A stretch of 60,000 nt of DNA from Polytrichum commune (lineage: Eukaryota > Streptophyta > Polytrichopsida > Polytrichales > Polytrichaceae). The notes beneath the pieces were generated by a model that had not been told where the DNA came from, made no database searches, and was given only the letters and a program-made list of their open reading frames with translations. This document shows, piece after piece, positions 36,698 to 47,160 of the stretch. Where the stretch lies: positions 15,055,501 through 15,115,500 of the forward strand of contig OX485805.1 in NCBI GenBank assembly GCA_950295325.1. Direction: 5' to 3'. A program made the translations under genes and the position numbers. Numbering within the stretch: the first letter of the stretch is position 1; every line of letters starts with the position of its first letter.

Positions 36698-36975
36698 GGA
36701 TCTCGACTGGTTTATGCCCGAAAATCCTCCTCGATCACTGTTTACGACACACAGGATCTCGACCGATTATGCCCAAAAATCTCCCCGCTCACTGTCTAAG
36801 GCACATAGGATCTCGGCCGATTATGCTTAAAATCTCCCCGCTCACTGTCTTCGGGACTCAGGGTCTCGACCGGTTATGCCCAAAAATCTCCCCGCTCACT
36901 GTCTTCGGCACTAGGGGTCTCAACAGGTTATGTCCAAAAAATCTCCCCGCTCACTTTTTCGGCACTGTTTTCGGC
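36698..36975. repeat. 54-bp tandem repeat, five units
   Basis: Units begin near 36698, 36754, 36808, 36861 and 36915. Each reads GGATCTCGACCGATTATGCC followed by CAAAAATCTCCCCGCTCACT. The unit matches the terminal part of the CCGGTT dispersed family (7388-7620, 13484-13722). It lies in the proposed leader of LINE copy 1. Confidence 0.8.
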
Positions 36976-37434
36976 ACTGTTCACAGGATCAGCTTTCTTC
37001 AACGTCAACACTCGGTATCAATCTAATGGGTGGTTATCAATCTAAGCTGTAACTTCACTATTTCTGTACTACTTGCTGCAGTCGAGCAACTTTATGCGAT
37101 CACTGGAACAGTAGTCAAGCAGCTCTTGATAGTTTCGGTGATCTGAGATCACAATATTCGGTGATCTTATGATTTTGACAATTTCGGTACTCTGAAATCA
37201 CACTATTTGGCAGTCTAAGTAGTGTAGTAGGAGCCTCTCTATGGAAGATAGCAATCTGTACTATGAGTCAGGTGGATGATGAATATTTGAACAAAAAGAT
37301 AGATCTGGTGGATCTGTGCTGCGAACTAGCAGATCCAGGTAACTAATGCAAAACCCAACAATGACTTTAAAACATAGATCTCTCCGTTTGCACTACACTC
37401 CGTTAGCTAGAAATCCAGATTAGATCGGTGGGTC

Positions 37435-37870
37435 TCTTAGGCATCGATATCTCTCCTTCGGTAGAGCAGTGGATTTCTTCGCAGCGATTTCTCTCCTGCT
37501 GATGTCAATTCTCCGTCAGTAATAGCTCTCCTTCGGTGCTTCACCAATATCTCTCCTTTGGTGCCTTTCCTCTGGTGCCTCAACGATGTCTTCTCCTTCG
37601 GTGCCTCGTCGATGTCTCTCCTCCGGAGCTTCAATGATGTCTCTCTCCGATGTCTCAGTGGTTTCTCTCCTTCAGGAACAACTAGTCTCTCGGCAGTGTC
37701 TCTCCTTCTGTTGTGTCAGCGGTGTCTCTCTTGCGGTGTCTCAGTAGTGTCTTTCTTCGGCAAAGCAACAGCGATGTCTCTTCTCTTGATGTCGGACTCT
37801 GTCAACGGTGCCTCTTCCTCGGTGATGGCAGCGGTGTCTCTCCCGTCGGTGTAGCAGAGGTTATGTGTGG
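37435..37870. repeat. Degenerate 24-33 bp minisatellite
   Basis: Repeated TCTCTCCTTCGGTGCCTC units with variable spacers (AACGATG, GTCGATG, AGTAGTG). Open frames on both strands here are repeat artefacts. The block is GC-rich compared with the rest of the window and lies near the proposed 5' end of LINE copy 1. Confidence 0.75.
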
Positions 37871-38240
37871 TAGTCAGCAGGGGTGATGCAGTAGTGATGC
37901 AGCAGGTTTGATGCAATCAGCAGCAGTGTGCGATAGTAGATTAGTAGCAGAGACTTCAGCATGAATGGGCTTCGAGAAAGTGAGATGAGTGGTATGTTGG
38001 TGGAGTAGTTACATAGCGTTGGTGAGGGAGGTCTCTTCACAGTTGCCCTTTCGGCATCTGAACGGGTGGGTGGATGGAGGAGGGGATTCGAGGAGCAACA
38101 ACGGCCGCTTCAACTCTATCCCCTCCCCCTACCTCCTTCAACCTAATCAGAGTACCGGCAAGGCTTCGCCGTGGGTGTCCACTTCTCGGCCACCTACCTC
38201 TTACCTCCTAACGAGCGACAAACATGTCCATGATCACCAA

Positions 38241-38687
38241 CCTCTTAGTGGATGGTCTACATCGACACTCTCATCATGGGCTCACTTACTCATTGCTCGT
38301 ACTCTCCCCCTTTTTATAAAGAAAGTTTACAAGCTAGTTCTATGGATCTTTACCACCACACAATATAGTGCCTATCCTAACACCATACACTCTTATCAAA
38401 ATAACCAAAAAACAATAGTCAACACCCACTAATGTCACCCACTCTTACGTGCCAAAACATGTTGCAACACAAACAAAGTCTTATAGTTCACCACAATATA
38501 CACCCAAACTTCATCATAATCCCGACACTCTTAATAGGAGTCCTCCCAACGTTCACACGAGAGCCTACACCATACTCCACATATACAACATATACATACT
38601 TCATACCCTTTTTTGTACCGAACACAAGTTCTCAATCACATCCATCACTCACCCTACCCAACCCCACCAAGGCTCACCAACCCACAC
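38241..38687. other. Spacer between LINE copies 1 and 2, no gene recognised
   Basis: C/A-rich plus strand with open but motif-free frames. It ends in the left 13-bp target duplication of LINE copy 2 and would have been joined to 48164 before that insertion. Confidence 0.5.
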
Positions 38688-38700
38688 TCCCACTCACCCA

Positions 38701-38770
38701 GAGAGAAGAAACGTTGACCCCTAGGGGGGTCAACATGATTGAAATGCATGTTCGACCCACCCTTGATATT
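38701..38770 (-). promoter_or_regulatory. LINE copy 2 3' tail with stem-loop
   Basis: On the minus strand: GGGTGGGTCGAACATGCATT, TCAATCAT, a perfect 9-bp stem (GTTGACCCC / GGGGTCAAC, 38713-38734, 4-nt loop) and the tail GTTTCTTCTCTC abutting the target duplication. The stem differs in sequence from copy 1 but pairs fully. Confidence 0.75.
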
Positions 38771-39315
38771 ATGTCCACTGGACATAATATTAGTGGTGCA
38801 AGACTACTAACCCCTCTCTGGGTGGGCACTATAGAAACTGGGGTGACCAAGTTGGCCATGTGTTGGTGCGGTTATAGTGTTTGTAGGGCAGAGGTTATAA
38901 CTTTGTGGGGTGGATGTTGAGTCATGGGCCTTCCATTAGTTTATTGTAACATCTTTTTATTTATTGGTTGGCTATTGTTTTAGGAGTTCTTATGGTGGTT
39001 GTGTGTCAAGTGGTATTGGCTCGTTATTTTCTATCCTTCTTTTGTGCAGAATTATGGATATAGCATATTGTATAGCGATGACATTAATTGCCTCAAATGT
39101 GTTCTTGATGCTCTGCTTAGGGGTTTTAAATGTTGTTTCAATGTTATCCATAGAGGGGATATGTGTGGCAGCCCTAGCGCTTGCAGTGATGACAATTAGT
39201 GGGTCTATCTTCCAACCTTTGTTGGCAATATTGTCCATTAATGGTTTATATTTTTCTATTTTACAGTTTATAGTTTCATCCGGTATTCTATCGTTACAAT
39301 ATGTAAATTCAATGA

Positions 39316-40068
39316 GGGGCCATTCACAATCAGGGTACTACTTTTGGCCGTCTAACGGAAAACGGACTTTTTTGGATAACTTCACATGCTTGGTATGCTT
39401 ACATTTGTATTGTGAAGCATATTTTGGATCATACCTGCATTTCATACTCCATATCGAGTACATTGACAAAGTTAATTTAGAAGGAATAGGGTCATCTAAG
39501 ATATCCTTTTGATTCCTTAAAGGACATTCAGGACCGCTGTCTTCATTGTTCACCTTAGGATCAAGGAATGAAAAGGACAACAAGAATCAATCGAAACGAT
39601 CCCAAATTGTTTCCCCACAATCATCGTTCAAGTGTGTACCAATAGAACCAAATATGTATTGAATAGCAATTGCCCAACTTTACATGTGGCACCAAACATG
39701 TCCAAATATACATATACTCACGGCCACACGTAAAAGGAACGTCTAGTATTAGAATTGGACAAAAAAATTTATATGAATGGACACATGACACTTTTACCAA
39801 GGTACCAAGATACATAACAGGAAATAATTGACCACCAATGCACACCTAAATAGCAAAAAAATGCCACTGATGTGGCCTAGGGTTTAGGGTTTAGGGTGAT
39901 TATTAAATAATAATAAAAATCTTTCTTGATAAAGCTTATGAACTATCTACTTGTTTATGTAAAATTTATTGATCAAATAATAGTAAATCATGATAAAAAC
40001 CAAGATCAATGCGACAAAGTCCTTAAGTCATGTGTCCCGAAAGTAGTACCCTGATCGTGAATGGCCCC
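39316..40068. mobile_element. 753-bp DNA transposon in the RLE-like domain of LINE copy 2
   Basis: About 29-bp terminal inverted repeats with one mismatch, starting GGGGCCATTCAC and continuing ATCAGGGTACTACTTT. They are flanked by ATGA on both sides (39312-39315 and 40069-40072). Copy 1 has a single ATGA at the same place, which confirms a 4-bp target duplication. The insertion falls between the Ile and Glu codons of the RLE-like IEFTYCND motif. It has no transposase-like frame. A telomere-like run AGGGTTTAGGGTTTAGGGT lies inside at 39880-39898. The superfamily is uncertain: the ends recall Harbinger, but a 4-bp duplication does not fit well. Confidence 0.8.
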
Positions 40069-41136
40069 ATGAATTGTATTGTTAGGTTGTCATTAGGTTC
40101 TATTGGGGGTGAGGACTAATATGGTAGTCCTTTCACACATACAAGATCAGGTTTGAATCTGGCATTGCAATGGCATCTTTGTTGGCCACATACACACGGT
40201 AATAACCATGAAGGGACCGTGTTTTCTGGGGGCTCATTATTGAATGTTCTTGTGTTCATGAGAATATAACATCTTGACTTTTTGATGACACTATAAGTTT
40301 TCTTAATTCCCATACTGCTTTATTGTGTCTTTTGGTGCGGAGGGCATGGATGTGGTGTTGTTTGCATTTTAGAAGTACATGCAGTCATGTATCCGGGTCT
40401 GTTGAGTCACATATGGGGCATGTAATTGATGGAAAAGCTTCTCTTCCGAAGAACAATTGTTTCCTGGCATTTCCCATGTATTGACCGTGTCTTAGTTTTA
40501 GAAGACATGTCTTTTGGGAGTTAGTTATGTTTTTGTTTGTCCAAAATTGATTTGATAGCTCATTATCTATTTTATCATTGGCTATCCATTTATCTATGTT
40601 GGGGTATAATATAGGTATCAGTTCTAAATTTATGTTCATATTGTACTTCACTAGATGTTTTTCTAGGAATCTAATGGGTCCTTTGTCTGGGGTTGTTCTC
40701 ATTGATGGCCATGTGTCTCTATGGTAGTAGTACAACGTTGAGTGAGCAAATTCGTGTGGTTGAGAGGCATTGTAGTGTTCTTTTGATGTCCTTTTTTTTG
40801 CAAGTGTGTCGGCTTCTTCGTTACCTTTGATGTTTGCATGTGCTCTTACTTTATATAGTGTTGTGGGTTGGGTTCTATGTGTAAGAAAGTTCATTATTCC
40901 TTCTAAGATAGTTTTATCGGGATGGTTATTATGTAGTGTGGGGTGTTTTACTTGGTTTTTGATTACATATACGCCATTAAGGTAGTTTGTGAAAATATGT
41001 GTTGGTTCATTTGGGAAGTCATTTCTTATTATTTTTAATGGTATGGTGAATGGCCATTAGTTCTACTCGAAAGATGTTTTGTAGGCCTGGTAGTCGTAGT
41101 GCAAGTTTGATTTTTTTTTTCTTGGTTATATATACC

Positions 41137-41422
41137 TTAGTCCACCCAACTATGGTGGGGGGCCCTTGGACCTTGTTGTATGGGTACCTCAAAGCCCTTT
41201 GGGGGGATACCATGTCCGGTATCTTCAAGGCACTAGTGGCTAGCTAGGAACTAGTATAGTGTGTCACTATAGTGTCCATCCTCGAAAGGGGAGAGTAGTA
41301 TTGTCCCAGTGTCCCCTTGTCCAGTGGCCATCGGGTTCATTGGCATTACGAACGGACACTTTATTCACGCCGGCCCCTTGTTAAAAGGGACCGGAGTTTC
41401 TCTTTCTTTCTTTTTTTCTTTT
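41137..41422 (+). mobile_element. SINE copy B, inserted in the RNase H of LINE copy 2
   Basis: Near-identical to SINE copy A but uninterrupted, with 14 extra bases at the start (TTAGTCCACCCAAC). The 3' part has ACTATAGTGTCC, CTCGAAAGGGGAGAGTAG, GAACGGACACTTTATTCACG, a stem-loop (CCGGCCCCTT / AAGGGACCGG, one mismatch, 41370-41394) and a CTTT-rich tail. Only TACC is duplicated at the flanks (41133-41136 and 41423-41426). It sits in the opposite orientation to the LINE and splits the RNase H codons after AGYG. Confidence 0.85.
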
Positions 41423-42485
41423 TACCGTATCCAGCTTCTTCTCTCCACCAACTATTTCCAATTTTTTTTGGGGGGTTAAAGGATCCGTCTGTGTAGAAGT
41501 AGTATTTGGAGGGGAATTTGAGTGGTGTTTCATTTTCATAGTTGGGAATTTGTGGGATTGTATTATATAGGTGTGTGCTTGGAATTGGGTAGGTGAGGGT
41601 ATTCCATGTTTTACATTTGTTAACTTCTAGATTTTGTGGGGTTGGGGGGGCAATTTGGGTGATTGTGCGGGATATGTTATGGTTATTGCATATATCTCTT
41701 ATTGTGTTCATTTGTTCTATATTACCGATACTATTGTTTTGGTGATGGACGCATAGGATTCTTATGGTGAGTGCTTCTATACGTGGCTCGTTGGATTCTT
41801 GTGGTCTTGTAGGTTCTTCATATTTGGTGGTGTTTGTTGGTATTTGAGTGATTACATGTGTGTCTAGGAAGGGACCTAAATGTGGTGTAAAGTTCTAGTA
41901 CCAATTCGGGTCTGGGATGATAAGTATGGTGGTGGTGTATGGATCTTGCTTCGCTGCTAGTTTGGCCCAGTGGATTGCTTTTTGGGCTTCAATTTCATTG
42001 TGTGGGTGGGCGTATCCTATTCTTTGCCACTTCTGTAGGAATGCGTTACCGATGAACCCGAAGATTTTATCTCTAGGAAAAGGTGAAAAGAATTTTGTTA
42101 GATGGGTTGAGCATGTGACTGGGGATGAGAAATAAGAGTGTGTGATTTCAAAGGATGTTGTGATGTAGTTTAACAGTGTTTTAGGCAGGGAATGGTGTGC
42201 GTTTTTTAGTGGATCATTTTTTGGTATTCTGTGTTTGTATCTTTGATATTACCAAGTTATTTCGATTTCAAATAGTTGAGTAAGGGGTATTAGGTCATGT
42301 GGTTGTTGTAATGTACAATTGTATTGGTTCCATAGCCATACAAGTCTATCGTGTGGAATGGTGATAATGTGTTTACTTGTTTCATCATAGATATGGGCAA
42401 AATGATTTTGTATTTGGATTTTGTTTGTATTAGTGTTGATGTCTTTTTCAGCGTTACATTCATGTGTTGAGATTTTCACGAGTGG

Positions 42486-42617
42486 GATGTTTAGGGGAGG
42501 AGAGATGTGTCTGGGGTCTTTGTTTTGGGTGAACATGTCATTTCCGTTCATGATGTTTAGGGGAGGAGAGATGTGTCTGGGGTCTTTGTTTTGGGTGAAC
42601 ATGTCATTTCCGTTCAT
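42486..42617 (-). repeat. 66-bp in-frame tandem duplication in LINE copy 2
   Basis: Two identical 66-bp units (42486-42551 and 42552-42617) repeat a 22-residue stretch, NGNDMFTQNKDPRHISPPLN plus two residues. Copy 1 has only one equivalent. The units are identical, so the duplication is recent, and its length keeps the frame. Confidence 0.9.
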
Positions 42618-45600
42618 GATGTTTTCGTATATTTTATGTTGTGTTTTGGTGTAGTATGTGAGTATTAAATTTTTGTTGTATTGTATGACTCTTGGAAGAT
42701 TGTAAGGGAATAATTCTCTTTGTGGAAGGTTTTTGGTATATATTGTTCCATTGGATAGTACCCCTTGGCATAGATATGTATGTTGGTTTTTTATAATTTT
42801 GTATTTATCTGTAGTTGGTTTTATGTAGTGGTCTATTATTGAGTGTATAGGGTATTTTATTGGGTTGTTTTTTATGCGTACAGGAGTGGTCAATTGTGTT
42901 GGATGTGGTGGGGTTGGTGGGTGTGTACGGATTTCGCTATTTAGTGGTGTTATATTATGTTCCGTTATGGCGTATGCTCGTTTTAGTGTACGTGGTGGGT
43001 AATGGTCTTGGCATGTTTCTAGGCATTCTTCGTTGCAACATGGGTAACAAAATTATTGTTTTATTGTTTTTAATGCTTGTTTTATCAAGTGTGTGGGTTT
43101 TTTTATAGTATTTTGAATATTTGATGCATGACATTAAGTGCGTGCCATTTGGTAGAGTGAGTTGTTTTATGTCATATATGTTTTCAAGGAGTAATTTGTG
43201 TATATATTTTAAGTCTCGAGTAGACAGTTTCTGCGGGGCGGGGGGTGTTGTGGATAACTTATGCCATTCCCTTTCAAGTGGTGTGTCTTCTAAGGGGAAT
43301 TTTTCTATCTTACTTCTAAGATGGGCTCCACCTGCTACTTTGATAAGGTATATTGTTCTGGTAGTGGGGGATCTATTGCAATCGTGGTGTCTGATCTTGG
43401 GTATGTTTTATGCACCCCGTATTTGGCTAGTATGTAGTGTGTAAGGCCTCTGTATATTGTTCCTAGTTTACCTTTGTCATTTAATGCATTTCTAAGTTGT
43501 TCTCCTATGCATCTGAGGTAGGCATTCTTTAGTGAGAAGGCTTCTATTCCGAACATCTCGTGGGGTAGTTGAGTGACCATGTTTGGTGTACATTTGGGGA
43601 ATCCACATATTTTCTTTTGGATGGCTATTATTTTTTATCTAGTTTTATGATTCCAGGTAGTGAGAACGGTACTGCATAGAAGTTGTATGCTACTTCTGCT
43701 ATGATAACTGTGTCTACAATGCTGATTTTTTGTTTCATTATAGCAGGACAATTTGCTACTTGACTGCATTGGCTGATAACTTTAATGTTGGTAATGTGTA
43801 TTTGTATTTTCCATTTGAGGGATGGGATGAGTTGAATACCTAGGTATATGTATGGTTCATTTTGGTGTAGTGTTGGGATGGTTTGGTTTCTATATGTGAT
43901 TTTGGCGGTTTCTATATGTGTTTTGAATGTTTCTTGATTCATTTTGGATTTGTTCCGGCACCCCGTAACTGCACATTTTGATATTCCAAGGTCCATTCCT
44001 GCTCATTCACAGTATCTATCTAATTTGTTTAATTGTGTTTGTAATGATGTAAGCTTGTTGGTGATTGCTGCTAAGTCGTCTGCATATGCTACCGAACTAA
44101 TTGTGGTTTTGAATGTTCTAAAGGCATATCCATAATTACCTTATTTTAGCCATCTTAGTAGAGGTTCTAAAAATATGATGAAGAGGTACGGGCTAAGGGT
44201 GTCTCCTTGTATAGTACCTCTTTGTATTGGGATTTCTTTTGTTTTGCCAAAGTATTCTCTAGAAAAAAGTAGTGTTGGAATGTGAGTATATGTTACCTAT
44301 TATTTGGACTGCGTCTTTTGGATATCCTAAGTCTTTCATGATGGCTAATAGTCTTGCATGGTCTATTGAACCGAATGCATTTTTTAAATCAATGTAAAGT
44401 AGATAAATATCTTGGTTAGTGAAATGGGCATCTTCTAGTGCTGCTATTAGCGTTTGTATTTGTCTTTATGTGTACCGTTCTGCTCTAAATCCCGCTTGGC
44501 TATCTTGTGATATTTGATGTTTCTCACCATATGCTGAAAGTATGAACGTTAGGGTGTTTGTAAAGAATTTGTATATAGTATTAGCGAGTGCTATTGGTCT
44601 ATGATTAGATAGTAGGGAGGAATCTCCTTTTTCTATAATAGTATTGTGAGGTTGGTTTTCCAAGAGGTCGGGATTTGTTTCTGTTTGTAACAATGAGTGA
44701 AGAACATAAATAATATGTGCTGGAATTTTTAAGGCATGTTTCTTAGTATGGAGTTGGGGATTTTGTCCGGTCCTGGAGTTTTATTGTTTGCTAGGTTTTT
44801 GAGGCAGAGGTTGTAAGTTTCTAGGTCAAGGTATGTATATAAGGGTGTTTGTGGATCACCTCATTTTTCTATAACCAGTCCTTCTAGGTCGTGCCATGGG
44901 TACTACCTAACTACGCATGTGCACTTAGGATGGTGGGTTGGTAAGTAGTAACATGTGGGTACGACGGGTTTATTACTAAGGGTTTGTTGTATGTGTATTT
45001 CATTTGCTATGTCCTCTGGATTTGTAAGTATATTGTTGTTGCGATCTGTGATGCAGTCTAGTGGTGGGGTCTCAAGATTTTTAAATATTTTTCTGTTTAT
45101 TCTTTTTGGGTTGGTTTCATACAATTTTCTGTATTTGGATATGGCCTTCTTAATGCATTCTTTAGTGTATTTAGTGGTGATTTTTCTGGCTTATAGATGT
45201 GTTGTTTTGGCTATCATTGCTATTTCTTTAATTCATGTGTGAATTAGGGAATCGTCTTCAGGTGGGGGAGGGATGTGTATTCGGCTATATTATCTTAGTG
45301 TGTCCATTATTGGGTGTATACGCCAGTTTGTTAATTTTTTTGCAATGTATATAGTTTTCCTGATTAGGTGGTAGGTTGTTATGTGTTGTTTCCAGGTTTT
45401 TTGGATTTTTCTAGGCAAGTAGCCACCTTGTTGAGTGGCTCTGTTGGTTAAGGTGGGTATAGGTGTGGTACTACACATTTTTTCAATGTTTTTAGAGATT
45501 ATTTGGGTGATATTGTCCATTTGTGTACATACTTGTTGCCATTGGTCTGGTGTAAGGTGGTCTTTAGATAGTAGGATGGTTATTTCATTAAGTTGGATTG

Positions 45601-47121
45601 CGTTTTCTTCGAAAAACTTGGTATTAAAACTATCTAGTTTATCTTGTGGAATGGGATTTAGAATTCCGGTTGATGGAGGTGCTGAGAGTTGTGTTACTCG
45701 GGCTATTATGGTGTTGGGTGGTATTTCTAGGATAATTGGTAGGTGGTGTGAGTTTAGGTTTTGTTCTTGTAGTGTGCTTGATGTATATGTTGTTGCATAT
45801 TGTGTATTTGTGTAGAAACCGTCAATAAGGCTAGTGTGCGTGTAATTATGTCCTCCTTGTCTAGAGCATGTGGTGTTTGTGGGAATATAGGCTAGGGCTA
45901 GACAATCTATGTAGGTTCTCCATCTAATGTCCTCTTCATGTGGGGAAGTGGTACCGTGTTCATTTTGTCTACCTAATAATGCGATGTCTCTATTAAAGTC
46001 CCCACATAGTGTGTGTGTGTATGGTTTGGGTGTGCATTTATCTGTGTATTTATAGTATGCATTATATTCGGAATTAATCTAATGTCTTCTTCGTGCGAGG
46101 GCATGTACATATGAAGTAATAACCATGGTTTTAGTGGATAGTTTTTATATGAATAATTTGTAGATATGGCGATATGTTGGCAGGGGATGGTATTTTAGAA
46201 ATGTTTCTTTGGAACGCATATTTTTTGTGTATGAGTGTGAGGAGGCCCCCTCTAGTTGGAGTACATGGTATCCTTTGTTGGATGCATCTCGTTAGTGTAT
46301 GTGTGTTGTTTAAGATTAGTTTATATTCTGGAAATAGGTTTTGTATGTATTTAGTTGATTTAGTTTTTTGTTAATTTAGTTTCTTGTATGGTGATTATGG
46401 CTGGTTTGTCCTGTGAGTGGTATATAATGTTTTGTATGTTAGGCAATGTCGTATTTAGTGATGAGGCATTTCATGTTATGATTTGGGTGTGGTGGTTAGT
46501 ATTTTGATTATGATGTGGCGGTGGGGGTTGGGGCAATGGTGGTGTAGGTGCAGGGTGTATGTATTCGGTTAGGGGTTCAAATATTTTTAGTGTTTCTTTA
46601 AGAGAATTTATAGGTAGGTAGGGAAATTGATTACTTAGTGCTTCGAGACTTGGTGGGTCTTGGTTTTGATGTATGTATTTGTAAATTTTGTCGTGTATGG
46701 TAGTTGGTGGATTGATTATATTTGGGTTGTCTTGTAATATCTGGGTATGCAGGTGTATAGTACTAATGTGGTTTTCAGGGGGGTTTCTTAGGGCGTTTAG
46801 TTTGGTTAGCAATAAAGAGGTCCAATCCGGGTTTGGATTTTGGATGAGGTATTCACATGTATCTATGTTTGGGCCTATGGTTGTGATTAGTGCAAATAAA
46901 ATGTTTGGTGTTGGATAATGTCTATTTTGGTTAATATATGATGAAAGGTTAGGGAATGTTCTAGAGGCATTGTTATGATTAGAGTGGTTTGTGTTTAGTA
47001 GCAGTGAAAAGGTTTGTGTAATGTGTTGGTATTCAGGATGAAACTTTATTGTACTAGGTATAAAGTATGTTTTGGATCTAGATTTATGTGCCGGTGGATG
47101 TTCTTTTAGTACGTTAGGCAT

Positions 47122-47160
47122 AGGTCCTGGGTTTAGTTCTATGTCTCCACATTTTAGTAG
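47122..47160 (-). other. 2A-like ribosome-skipping motif in LINE copy 2 ORF2
   Basis: The reading is LLKCGDIELNPGP followed by Met-Pro. All residues of the 2A consensus D-I-E-x-N-P-G-P are kept, and the x position differs from copy 1 (Leu for Pro). A frameshift in a nearby A/T run separates it from the N-extension frame in this copy. Confidence 0.8.

Larger units (their letters stand above)
25099..38228 (-). mobile_element. LINE copy 1, 13.1 kb, with ORF1-like and ORF2 relics
   Basis: A non-LTR retrotransposon read on the minus strand. The proposed limits come from a 12-bp duplication CATGATCACCAA at 25087-25098 and 38229-38240. From 5' to 3' it has a GC-rich leader with a CTCTCC-type minisatellite and a 54-bp tandem repeat, an ORF1-like relic (35972-33900), an AT-rich 26/27-bp array, the long ORF2 (about 33300-25280) and a 3' tail with a stem-loop. 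The 3' boundary is well supported by homology to copy 2, the SINE and the 62-bp insert. The 5' boundary rests on the 12-bp match alone. The 5' leader and ORF1-like region have no counterpart in copies 2 or 3, so their membership is an inference. The ORF2 part is the best-preserved copy in the window. Confidence 0.6.

Noticed and set aside
37310-37370. LTR retrotransposon end (CCAACA-like terminus near 37360)
   Set aside because: No second LTR, primer-binding site or gag-pol sequence was found nearby.
37437-37916. Opposing frames with Ser/Leu-rich or Arg-rich repeats
   Set aside because: They follow the minisatellite period and show no domain.
39880-39898. Telomere or interstitial telomeric array
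   Set aside because: Only about two and a half TTTAGGG-type units, inside a DNA transposon.
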